DNA of 64,000 bases. It comes from Chytriomyces cf. hyalinus JEL632 (taxonomy: Eukaryota; Chytridiomycota; Chytridiomycetes; Chytridiales; Chytriomycetaceae). Where the stretch lies: the NCBI GenBank assembly GCA_025435555.1, contig JAIWWG010000081.1, positions 62,001 through 126,000 of the forward strand, in the 5' to 3' direction. Position numbers and translations under genes: made by a program. The notes below the pieces were generated by a model. The model was not told the origin of the DNA, ran no database searches, and saw only the letters and a program-made list of their open reading frames with translations. Below, piece after piece: positions 1-13,840 of this stretch (its first letter is position 1; each line of letters begins with the position of its first letter).

Positions 1-4790
<4,790 letters not shown>

Positions 4791-4898
4791 TAAGACAGTT
4801 ATTTTTGAATAAAGACGTGCACAGAAAATAGGAGCGGGGTTGGGACGCTGGGCGTGTTGGTGACTTGGCATTTGCATTCACCGGCTTTTTGAGATAAA

Positions 4899-5625
4899 AT
4901 GGTGGGTTAACAGACATGGCTCCCTCTCGCACCGCTGCCCATCCTTACGGCACTCGACACGAATGCGCAGCAGCCAACTATCCACTGCATAAATGGACGA
5001 ATTGATGGAGCTCACTGGAGAGAATGGATGAATCGGATGGATGTTGATGGACTCGCATTCTGACGAGTCCACTGAGAAAGTTAGCCTTAAACGAATCGAA
5101 CGTCGCACGTACGACCCCAATATATCGCATACATCAGAACCTCACTGCTCGATTCCTCTCTGTCTATACTGGACCTCATTCATGACGTGCGGCTAACATC
5201 CTCTTTTCGAATCTGCAAAATAGCCACCAAAGCAGGACAAAGCCTCCAAGATCGCCAAGGCCATGGCCGGTGGCAAGGCCAAGAAGAAGAAGTGGTCCAA
5301 GGGACGTACAAAGGACAAGGCAAACAACGCCGTTGTCTTTGACAAGCTCACCTACGACAAGCTCTTCAAGGAGGTGCCAACCTATAAGCTCATCACCCCA
5401 TCTGTCCTGGTCGACCGTCTGCGTATCAACGGATCCCTTGCTCGTGTTGCTGTCCGTGACCTGGCTGCCAAGGGTCTTATCAAGCCTATTGTCATCAGCA
5501 AGAAGCAGATGATCTACACCCGTGCTACCAAGGACGAGGATGTCCCAGCTGCAACTGAGAAGGTTGAGAAGAAGAAGGTGCAGAAGAAGAAGGCTGCTGA
5601 TGAAGAGGAGGAGGACGACGAGTAA
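4899..5625 (+). CDS. RPS25: 40S ribosomal protein S25 (eS25)
   Basis: This is a component of the small ribosomal subunit. The main exon runs from about 5223 to 5625 and reads [20 protein letters not shown] onward, with the conserved winged-helix part ([31 protein letters not shown]) and an acidic-basic tail. The usual N-terminus is MPPK, so the ATG must lie in a separate upstream exon. The best candidate is ATG at 4899-4901 directly followed by GTGGGT, with an intron from 4902 to about 5222 ending in AAAATAG. The in-frame ATG at 5263 would remove 14 conserved residues and is less likely. The body is certain; the start exon is inferred. At about 320 bases the intron is roughly four times longer than others here. 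Confidence 0.88.
4902..5222 (+). other. Long first intron of RPS25, possible host of a small RNA
   Basis: The sequence between the inferred ATG exon and the body of RPS25 has no open coding frame. It contains a 7-bp perfect hairpin (GGACTCG, 8-base loop, CGAGTCC, 5048-5069), TGATGG elements resembling box C, and CTGA elements resembling box D near 5058 and 5071. Introns of ribosomal protein genes often host snoRNAs; here that is only a suggestion. Confidence 0.3.
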
Positions 5626-5737
5626 ACACAGCGTCAAATCTTTATTTTTTCATTAGCTTCCGATTGTTTTCATCGATCAGCAACATAAAAAAAAAGGGAT
5701 TGTAATTCTACCCGCCGTTTTTAACCGGTATATGCTG

Positions 5738-7087
5738 TCAGAGGAACTGAACCTCAAATCCAATCGACTGTTTCTGTATTGCCTTGTTGAGGCCCAAGTT
5801 CGTCATGACGCCGAGTCCAACGATTGCTTGTTGAAATTGGCCCTCCAGCAGCAAAGACAGCCCCTGCTTTGGCGTTTAGCACTTTGCACATGAAATCAAG
5901 AATGACTGCAAGAAAGTTGTGTGCCTCACCCTTGTGGTGCTGAAATGAATCTTCATTAACCGGCTGCTGTTGTCGACAGGACTATACGCCATTCCCACAG
6001 CCAGATCCGAATTGTAAGAGTACGTGTTAAAATCGTAAGAAGTGGTCATGACCCAGTTTTTCCGAATCGTTGACGTGTATGTGGTGTTTAAGAAGCCCAT
6101 CTTTGAACAAAAACACGCGTTTTAGTGGTGCTGTAGAAGCAGCGATCATGAGGTTTACCATCGGGTTTGACAGGAACGTCAGAATGGAGTTAACTCCGCC
6201 GCCGTGCGACTTGTTCCACTTTGCACCACACGAGACTGCCATTGCATGAAAAGTGATGAGCATTCCATCCGCACAATAAATAATTGAAACTCAACTGCCT
6301 CCACTCCTCTCGCTGTGCGTGTAAATCACTTCTCCTCCCGCCGACCAATTCGTGTACGGCACTTTGACCATACAGCTTGTCCCAATCACCGAATCCACCG
6401 ACGAATACGTCACATCCGCACACCAATCCTTCTCCTTGTGAATATACTGAGCCTCAATATGCGACGGCTTCTCTGGCGACCACGCGCTAATTCCTGATGC
6501 AATCACGATGTCCTTTTTGCCGAGAGTTTGCGCAACTAGTGCTTCCAATCGATAGTCTTCAAAAATTCTGCCGTATGCGATTGAGTTGTAGTCGGGCCGC
6601 TGGTCTCGCGATTCGGGGGCAACTGTTGAAGCAGAAGGGTCGACCGACTCTGGGACAGAATTCTCTCCGCATGGGGATACGACTTCTCTTTCAAAGATGG
6701 ACATGGATTCTGGACGGTGACGGGAGGCTAGGAGCAGATCATGCGATGTGTAGAGGAATCCGACGGAACGGACGCTTGGGATGCCGATGGAGTACGCGCT
6801 TTTGAGTTTGGAGGATACGCTCTTACCCACACTGATTGTAGCACTCGAGGGTGGGTTGAAGGCAACCACGGCTAAAAGAAAGAAAAGAGTTGGGGCGGAA
6901 TGAACATCAGAACAAGGCAAAGAGTCGGATGACGTTCAGGGAGTGAGAAGCAATAAAAAACAAGCGCTCAACTCCTGGCTGCCACGCACATGTCCGAATA
7001 CAGGCCAATCTCCCGTGACTCGTATTCACCACCAAAACCAACGGCGTAAAATGCGTGGCGCAGTGCATCTGCGAGAAAGTCTTTCAT
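5738..7087 (-). CDS. MDM10: Mdm10-like mitochondrial outer-membrane beta-barrel protein
   Basis: Mdm10 anchors the ER-mitochondria encounter structure (ERMES) and assists the SAM complex in outer-membrane assembly; these are family roles. Five phase-consistent exons are predicted: 7087-6973, 6871-6296, 6235-6159, 6100-5930 and 5863-5738, giving 354 residues, near fungal Mdm10 length. Family features are the start MKDFLADALRHAFYAVGF, the strand ISVGKSVSSKLKSAYSIG, SNPMMGFLNTTY, the highly typical YDFNTYSYNSDLAVG segment, and a terminal beta-signal SIGFEVQFL. Two introns use the uncommon donor GTTGAG. It is transcribed toward RPS25. The C-terminal half identifies the family; the first exon is placed by similarity to the Mdm10 N-terminus and phase. 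Confidence 0.8.
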
Positions 7088-7502
7088 ATTGTTTTGATTT
7101 ATTTTATTTTATTCGACATTTGTGTAAAATTGGTTATCACCTTGAGTCGCGTTGACAGTTGTCATCAAATGCGATGCAAGTGCAGCCGTAGGTGACACTG
7201 GCAGGGTCTAATATACCTACTTCGCCCATAAGCTCCAGGTACCATCACACAGTGGCAAGTAAGAGCACCACAACGTCATGACATGTAGTCTATCCGGCCT
7301 GTTTTCTCAAAATAGGCACTTCCTCCTCTTCATTAGGGTTACCTCCGATTGACCCATTTCATTCTCTTGATTCACTCGCCCTTATTTATCTTCATTCTTT
7401 CTGTTCGAACGTCTCCGGATCCTTTTTGTTGTTGAATTGAGTCCAAGCCAATTTGGCCAGAATGAGCACCATTCAGAAAGTAGGGGGTGGATGAACTGCA
7501 AA
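7088..7502. other. Intergenic, upstream of MDM10 and downstream of tRNA-Cys
   Basis: I see no coding frame, RNA gene or repeat here. It should hold the MDM10 promoter; no clear TATA box is visible. Confidence 0.4.
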
Positions 7503-7574
7503 AGCACCGGACGGGGGTTGATCCCGTGACCTCAGGATTTGCAGTCCCACGCTCTACCACTGAGCTACCAGTGC
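7503..7574 (-). tRNA. tRNA-Cys (GCA)
   Basis: The 72-base cloverleaf reads on the minus strand from GCACTGG to CCGGTGC plus discriminator T. The D arm is GCTCAGTGGTAGAGC, the anticodon loop CTGCAAA gives GCA, and the T stem is ACGGG/CCCGT. No intron is seen. The 5' end is at 7574, three bases from the target duplication of the Ty3-type element that lies upstream. Confidence 0.93.
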
Positions 7575-7576
7575 TA

Positions 7577-7581
7577 TGCCC
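7577..7581. repeat. Target-site duplication of the Ty3-type element, left copy
   Basis: TGCCC directly precedes the 5' LTR and recurs at 12820-12824 directly after the 3' LTR, so the element is bounded exactly. The site lies 3-7 bases upstream of the mature 5' end of tRNA-Cys. Confidence 0.85.
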
Positions 7582-7773
7582 TGTTGCGTAATAACGCCAG
7601 TTCCTCCATTGTGTCCATTTTACTTGACTTTAATTTTTCCTTCAAAATTCCGGAGATAGAAACTTCTCGAAAACAACAAAGTTCAAATCACCCTCACCAC
7701 AGCAGTATAAAAGCCAGTGTCCTTCTACCAATAAAGATCATCTATCAACCAACATTGCTTTATTTCCGTAACA
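7582..7773 (+). repeat. 5' LTR of the Ty3-type element
   Basis: 192 bp, reading identically to the copy at 12628-12819. It contains a TATA motif TATAAAAG at 7706-7713 and a polyadenylation-like AATAAA at 7730-7735. Confidence 0.93.
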
Positions 7774-7791
7774 TTTGGTAGCATCGGCTAG

Positions 7792-8958
7792 ATGTCCTCC
7801 TCCTCTACCAGCCCAGAATCCATGACCAACGAGCCATTTGCTGCTTCCCAAGCCTCAACATTCTTTGCCGACGTAAATGGCCGTATTGTGACCACCAATG
7901 ACATTGTATCAACCTTGGATGAACTTGTTCAGTTCATGAACACACTCAAGACCTGTGACACTGCCAGCTTTGCAACCTCACCAAAACCAATTGAAGAAAC
8001 CAAGCTCCTGTCTCGAAAGGACTTCCGTATGCCAAGTATCAAGCCACTACCATTCAGTGGAAAACTTGGAAACAGACCTGCCCATGAAATCCAGAACATT
8101 CTTGACGACTACCTTGAACGTAACTTGGAGAACTGCCGTCTCTACAACCTTGCACCTGATATCAACTCAATTACTCACAATGGCCAACCGACATATGTTC
8201 AATTTGTTTCCTCTGGACTTACCGACACTGCACGCCAACGCTGGAGACAATTACCAGAATCAACAAGAGATGAAATGACTTGGCCAGAATACGCCCAATG
8301 GATCAACAAACGTTTCGGATCTCAGCTAGCACTCTCCCAAGCCATTGACGCATTGGACACCATTCAGCAAACAGGATCAGCAGTCATCTACTCAAGTGCC
8401 TTCAATGAATTAGTATCTGCAACTTCTTCTGCCAATGTTCACCTTCCCGAAGCCTTCCTTTGTGTAAAGTACCTCAATGGACTCAAGCCACATCTTCAAG
8501 TGATTCCAGAACTCGGTAACATCTCTGGTGACCTCAGTAAGCTCCAAGCAGAAGCAGAATGCCTTGATGATGTGTACTACCGACGAAACATGCGTTCCAA
8601 GACCTCAGCCTATCCTCGTAACCGTTTCAAGCTCCAAGCCCAACAAGTTCCTCCAGCCAGTCACTCTCCTGGACCTTTCCAGAATGAGCCCATGGACCTA
8701 GATGCTCTGCAGCAAGGGAGGCCTTCCAGACTTCTCACTCCAGTCCAGAAAGCTGAATACCGTTCAAAAGGATGGTGTGTTTATTGTCAGTCCAAAGATC
8801 ATTCAATCGACAAGTGTAGCAAGCTCAAGAACAAAGTTACCTTTGAAGAAAGACCACGACCCAGCCGATCCTTCCATCAAGAAAGACACCCTTCAGTCAA
8901 TCATGCCACACAAGCAGATTCAGACTCAGAGCCAACAATTAATGAAAGTGCCTGTTGA
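7792..8958 (+). CDS. gag: Gag polyprotein of the Ty3-type element
   Basis: The 388-residue open frame starts 18 bases after the LTR. Gag packages element RNA into virus-like particles. The central part resembles retrotransposon gag (TDTARQRWRQLPE, then TWPEYAQWINKRFGS). A single CCHC zinc knuckle, CVYCQSKDHSIDKC, lies near 8775-8820. The frame ends at 8958, 257 bases after the pol frame opens at 8702, and pol lies one base forward (+1), so pol expression needs a +1 frameshift or similar recoding, as in yeast Ty3. The frame is intact. Confidence 0.9.
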   Translation: MSSSSTSPESMTNEPFAASQASTFFADVNGRIVTTNDIVSTLDELVQFMNTLKTCDTASFATSPKPIEETKLLSRKDFRMPSIKPLPFSGKLGNRPAHEIQNILDDYLERNLENCRLYNLAPDINSITHNGQPTYVQFVSSGLTDTARQRWRQLPESTRDEMTWPEYAQWINKRFGSQLALSQAIDALDTIQQTGSAVIYSSAFNELVSATSSANVHLPEAFLCVKYLNGLKPHLQVIPELGNISGDLSKLQAEAECLDDVYYRRNMRSKTSAYPRNRFKLQAQQVPPASHSPGPFQNEPMDLDALQQGRPSRLLTPVQKAEYRSKGWCVYCQSKDHSIDKCSKLKNKVTFEERPRPSRSFHQERHPSVNHATQADSDSEPTINESAC

Positions 8959-11900
8959 AAGCCTTGTTCTCAGCAAGCCCTGCCAACCTTTACCCTCAGT
9001 CTCAGCCTTACCAGAAAACAAAACAATGGAAAATTTTACCTCTGATTGCCCCCATCAAACAAACGCAGCCACACTATCCCTCCACCACCTGCAAGAACGC
9101 ACCAACCAGCCAGGACTACTCATTTGCCAAGGTGTAATCAATCACCAGCCAGTATCCATTCTCATTGACTCTGGAGCCAATCCCAGTTTCATTCAATCCA
9201 AATATGCCAGCAGCTACGTGGACAAGAATTCCAGTACCGTATTGATCAAATTGGCAGACAAAACAATGATTCGAGGGCATTGTACCCTCCCAATTCCCTT
9301 TATTGTCAAAGACAATGAATTCCAAGATTCCCATTCCTTCACGGCAGTCCCGTCTCTAGCCTACGACCTGATCCTTGGAAAGGACTGGTTAAACAAACAT
9401 AATCCTGTTATCGACTGGCCGTCAAATACCGTAAAGATCAAAAACCATACCTGGACCTGCGCCACTCCAAGAAAAATTCCAGAGATCCTGTCAGCAATAC
9501 AGTTCAAGAAAATCATCCGTAAACCCATGCACGACATGCTGTGTGGAGTCCTAATTCCTTCCGAGCCTTCGAATGGCCCTTCGCAATTGACTACTGAAGA
9601 TAGCAATCAGCTTGACAGAGAAGCAAAATCGAAATTGAATCCAGACCTGCAGCAGCTTTTGGACCGTTATCCAAAAGTGTTTAGTACATTCGAGGGACTC
9701 CCTCCATCCAGAACCACCGACCTGAAGATTGAAACAAGCCCAGAATCCACGCCACCATGGCGACCAATTTATCCAATGAACGAGAAAGAGTTGTCAACCC
9801 TCCGAGACGAGCTCGATTTCCTACTCAAGCATGGCCGAATCAAAGAATCCATTTCACCGTATGGAGCCCCAGTATTCTTTGTCAAACAAAAGGACAAACT
9901 CAGATTAGTTTTTGACTACCGAGCATTGAACAAACTCACTGTCAAGAATCGAGCACCCTTGCCCAACATTCTGGAGTCCCTAGACCGCCTGGGAAAAGCC
10001 AAATTCTTCAGCAAAATTGACCTTGCCTCTGGTTACCATCAAATAAGAATTCTACCTGCCGACACACACAAGACTGCATTTCGAACAAAGTACGGACATT
10101 TCGAATGGATCGTGATGCCATTTGGACTTGCAAACGCGCCCGGAACCTTCCAAGCCACAATCAACTCGATTTTTCGCGACCTGGTTGACCGTTTCCTTTC
10201 CTGCTACATTGATGACCTGTTAATCTACTCCGAGACCTACGCAGAACACATGAATCACCTCAGTATAGTCCTCCAACGCCTTCAAGAAAACAATTTCCAT
10301 GTTCGACTTCACAAGTGTCAATTCTTCACTGAATCATTGGAGTACCTTGGTTACAAGATTTCTCAAGGGAAGATCAGCGTCTTACCAAGTCGATACATGG
10401 CCATCCAGAATTACGACGAGCCCCAGTCCTTTACTGATCTACGTGGTTTCCTTGGACTAGCCAACACTATCCACCGTTTTGTAAGAAATCATGCCAGCCT
10501 GTTAGCACCTCTATCAGACCTCCTTAAAGGACACAAAACCGTACCTTTCCATCAAGTTTGGACCAAAGAAGCACAAGACCTGTTTCAGAAAGCCAAGAAA
10601 GCCCTAGCTGACCCATCCTCACTTGCCATGTTTGACCCAAACAAACCAGTCCACTTGTACACCGACTGGTCTAAGCGAGCCATCTCCAGTTACGTAGCCC
10701 AGCCAGACGAGAATTCGATAGATCAGCCAGTAGCCTTTCACTCACGCAAATGTAATGACGCCGAATCGAAATACCATCCCTATGAAGGAGAAATATTGGC
10801 ACTCGTCGAAGCACTACGACATCATCGAGCTTACGTTCATGATGCCCGAGTTTTTGTGTTCACGGACCATCAGTCCCTTCGGAGAATCCTTGACCAGCCA
10901 AAACTTCGCCCAGTCCATCACCACTGGATTGCCGACATTCTTGCTTACGACTTCCAGATTCAGTGGAAACCTGGACAATGGAACAAGATTGCAGACGCAC
11001 TGTCACGATTAAAGCACTCTCAAGAAATTGGAATTCAAGTCTCACCTGGCGTAAATCAGACAATTTCCAACATCCAAGAGCCTCAAGTTGACCAGTTATT
11101 TGCGACTGAGCTTTCGATAACAGAGGACCTGATGGATGACATCAAATCCATGAACCCAGATGATCCGCAATACCAAGAAATCTCAAAGTACCTTATCGAC
11201 CCAGAAGATCCTGATACATTCGAGAATGACCCTGCATTGGTTCCAGCTTCCCTCAAGAATACGATTTCCAGATACAAACTTCACAGCGGCCTATTGTATT
11301 ACACCGACAAGACTCACGCAAGAGTTTTCGTCCCAATGTCCCTTTGAAATCAGCTGGTTCGATCTGCTCATTCGTATGGACCAGTTATTCACAACAATTG
11401 GGAACGAACAGCCAAAAGACTTACAAGATATTTCCACTGGCCCAAGATCCACAAAGACATTCAGCAATTTGTCCAATCCTGCGACGCATGCCAACGGCAC
11501 AAGATTGCACGACGACTCCCGTATGGATTGCTCCAGCCTCACGCAATCCCACCACACCCTTGGCACACCATCTCAATGGATTTTATTACCAAACTCCCAC
11601 AAACCAAGTCTGGACACACTGCACTCATGGTCATTGTTGACTCCTTCACCAAACGCACCCGACTTTTTCCCTGCCATGACACCTCCACCGCCAAGGACAT
11701 TGCAAACATCTTTTTCAACGATGTATTCAAACACCACGGACTCCCTCGACGATTCATCAGTGACCGAGACTCAAAGTTCACGTCAAACTTCTGGAATTCT
11801 TTGTGTCAGTCTCTCAAGATAGAATTGGCCATGACAACAGCTTACCATCCCTAAGCCGACGGGCAAACCGAGCAAAAGAACGACTGGGTACTCTCTGCCC

Positions 11901-12637
11901 TACGTTCCGAAGTTAATTACTGGCAAGACGACTGGGATGAGCACTTACCCAAGGTTGAATTCGGTATAAATGACACTGTGAGCTCCACCACTGGCTACAC
12001 TCCATACTATCTGGAATACGGGCGACACCCTGCATCATTCATTGATGTTGGATTAACACCATATGATCCGCTCACGCTGAGAGATTTACAAGCCACTCAC
12101 CAAGCCACATGCGACAGAATTCGCGACTCCCAAGACCGTTACGCATCCGCTGCCAATCGACGACACCTAGAATCGCCTTTCCAGGTCGGAGATCTTGTCC
12201 TGCTATCGTTGCGCGATTTTCGGCCCAAGATTCTTGAAGACCGACCGATCGCGAAATTGTCGGACTGCTACTCTGGACCTTACGAGATCACAGAGCTGAT
12301 CGGCGATGTTCCGCTGTGTCGACTCAAGATTCCTGATGAATGGAATATCCACAAGGTCTTCCACCCTGAGAAATTAAAAATGTATTACTGGGACTCAGCG
12401 AAACCTCACCCGCTGCAGTCGCTCCCGCCAGATTTACGAACCATCGAATCGGTGCTCGCGGCGCGGAAACTTCAAGGAAAAACTCAGGTCCTAATAAAAT
12501 GGAAGGATCATAGCCCCATTTTCAACTGTTGGTTAGATGCCACTCCAGAGCTACGCCAAAGACTCAAGAAAGACGTACATGAACCCAAGCAACGACCTTT
12601 CTCATCGCGTACGCTCTTGGAGGCGGGTGTTGCGTAA
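8702..12637 (+). pseudogene. pol: Pol polyprotein (PR-RT-RH-IN-chromodomain-like) with two nonsense codons
   Basis: One frame runs from 8702 to 12637 and is broken only by TGA at 11345-11347 and TAA at 11852-11854. Protease has the DSG motif in LIDSGANPSFIQ. Reverse transcriptase has LVFDYRALN, KIDLASGYHQI, PFGLANAP and YIDDLLIYS. RNase H keeps its acidic residues in LYTDWSK, YEGEILALVEA and FTDHQSLRRIL. Integrase shows an HHCC-type zinc module (C-D-A-C near 11483) and DDE residues in SMDFITKL, ISDRDSKF and GQTEQK. The tail has a chromodomain-like IKWKDHSP...CWLD stretch. The first stop falls between RNase H and the integrase zinc module, the second between the second Asp and the Glu of the integrase core. 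The reading frame ends 10 bases into the 3' LTR. Confidence 0.9.
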
Positions 12638-12819
12638 TAACGCCAGTTCCTCCATTGTGTCCATTTTACTTGACTTTAATTTTTCCTTCAAAATTCCGGA
12701 GATAGAAACTTCTCGAAAACAACAAAGTTCAAATCACCCTCACCACAGCAGTATAAAAGCCAGTGTCCTTCTACCAATAAAGATCATCTATCAACCAACA
12801 TTGCTTTATTTCCGTAACA
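12628..12819 (+). repeat. 3' LTR of the Ty3-type element
   Basis: 192 bp, reading identically to the 5' LTR and followed by the target duplication TGCCC (12820-12824). Confidence 0.93.
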
Positions 12820-12824
12820 TGCCC

Positions 12825-13126
12825 TGTGTTACGTAATCAACTTGATTCCGTCACGCGTCTCTAATTGAGAACAATGGACACTCTTTTTCTTGACCGTACA
12901 CAATGACATCACCTCCACAATGCCTCATCACCAATCGTTTCTTGACTGTACACAATGACATCACCTCCACAACGCCTCATCACCAATCGTTTCTTTCCTC
13001 TTTATTCAGTAACGCTATTTAAAGCGCACGTTATCACTTCAATAAAGAGCAGTCTCCTCTCAATCTTCTCTCTGTTCTTAGCACTCTCCAACTCAATCCA
13101 AACTCCTTAAATTGATCACGTAGCCA
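12825..13126. mobile_element. Probable solo LTR of a second retrotransposon family
   Basis: The block starts TGTGTTACGTAATCAA and ends TTGATCACGTAGCCA; the two ends are near inverse complements. It has a TATA-like CTATTTAAAG (13014-13023) and a polyadenylation-like AATAAAG, the normal layout of an LTR. A clear target duplication is not seen (TGCCC before, CGCCG after), so it is probably old or its edges are off by a few bases. Before the Ty3-type insertion it began about 7 bases from the tRNA-Cys 5' end. Confidence 0.5.
12887..12990. repeat. Two 52-bp tandem repeats inside the solo LTR
   Basis: Units at 12887-12938 and 12939-12990 differ at two positions. Each contains ACACAATGACATCACCTCCA. 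In an LTR such duplications often lie in the upstream promoter region. Confidence 0.85.
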
Positions 13127-13840
13127 CGCCGCAGCTCTTGGTCAATTCCCTATCACGCTGTAAGACACATCGTGTCCTCATTTTTTACAAGCAAGGCCAA
13201 TGCATCTTCGGAGGAAGGATGAAATTTAGATCCGTTAAACCTCATTGCATCTTTACTCGCAGTTTGTGGTAGCGGCAGAACAGCCACTCTCCATTTGCGC
13301 CTCCTGAAATGAACCATTATTCGCCTCGTTCTGTTTTGCGGGGATTAGTATTCAAAACAGCGTGGTGCCGTTTCAACCAACAAGGGACCACATTCAAGCA
13401 GCTGAAAAACTCTGATCAAACAGTCCTTACAAGGTGGCAAGACAGCTGAGAAATCTGAAGGAACTGGAAAATGGAATGGCCAAGAGTCGGGCATGCCGCC
13501 CGTCAAAAATGCAGTGACTCAAATGAAAAAAGAGCTGTATTTGGATTATTCGATGATACTTTTTCATGAAGTTTACTGGCGCAAAAACGGTATTTCGGCA
13601 ACGCGTTGTTTGGGAATTTTATGCTTGCACTTTGCTTGAGGCATCCTCCGCCATCAATTTCACAACCTGGCTTTAATCCATTGCCACTTCTCGATGTGTT
13701 TTCCTTGTCTCAAAGTCTGCCGTCCTCCGTCTCTTCCCTGGCTATTTGGAGGCGCCTGTTCGCATTTTTGGCGCAGAAAATTGGTTCACCAAAAAATTCC
13801 AAACATTTGGGTCTTAATTTGGCTCAGTCCTTTATTTTAT
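13127..13840. other. Intergenic region without recognisable gene
   Basis: Only short fragmentary frames are present, with no family motif I recognise. It separates the retroelement cluster from the 3' end of the thaumatin-type gene. Confidence 0.4.

Larger units (their letters stand above)
7582..12819 (+). mobile_element. Ty3/gypsy LTR retrotransposon with C-terminal chromodomain-like region
   Basis: The 5.24-kb element has 192-bp LTRs that I read as identical, starting TGTTGCG and ending CGTAACA. A primer-binding site TGGTAGCATCGG starts at 7776, compatible with the 3' end of an initiator tRNA-Met. A weak purine tract GGAGGCGGG lies at 12619-12627 just before the 3' LTR. Gag and pol overlap in different frames. 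Domain order is protease, reverse transcriptase, RNase H, integrase, chromodomain-like, which is the Ty3/gypsy order. It sits in the upstream flank of tRNA-Cys, as yeast Ty3 does at Pol III genes. Pol contains two in-frame stops, so this copy is probably not autonomous. Confidence 0.95.

Noticed and set aside
5046-5095. Hammerhead ribozyme: CTGACGA and GAAA-like segments
   Set aside because: The stem II complement between the two boxes is missing; only a plain hairpin is supported.
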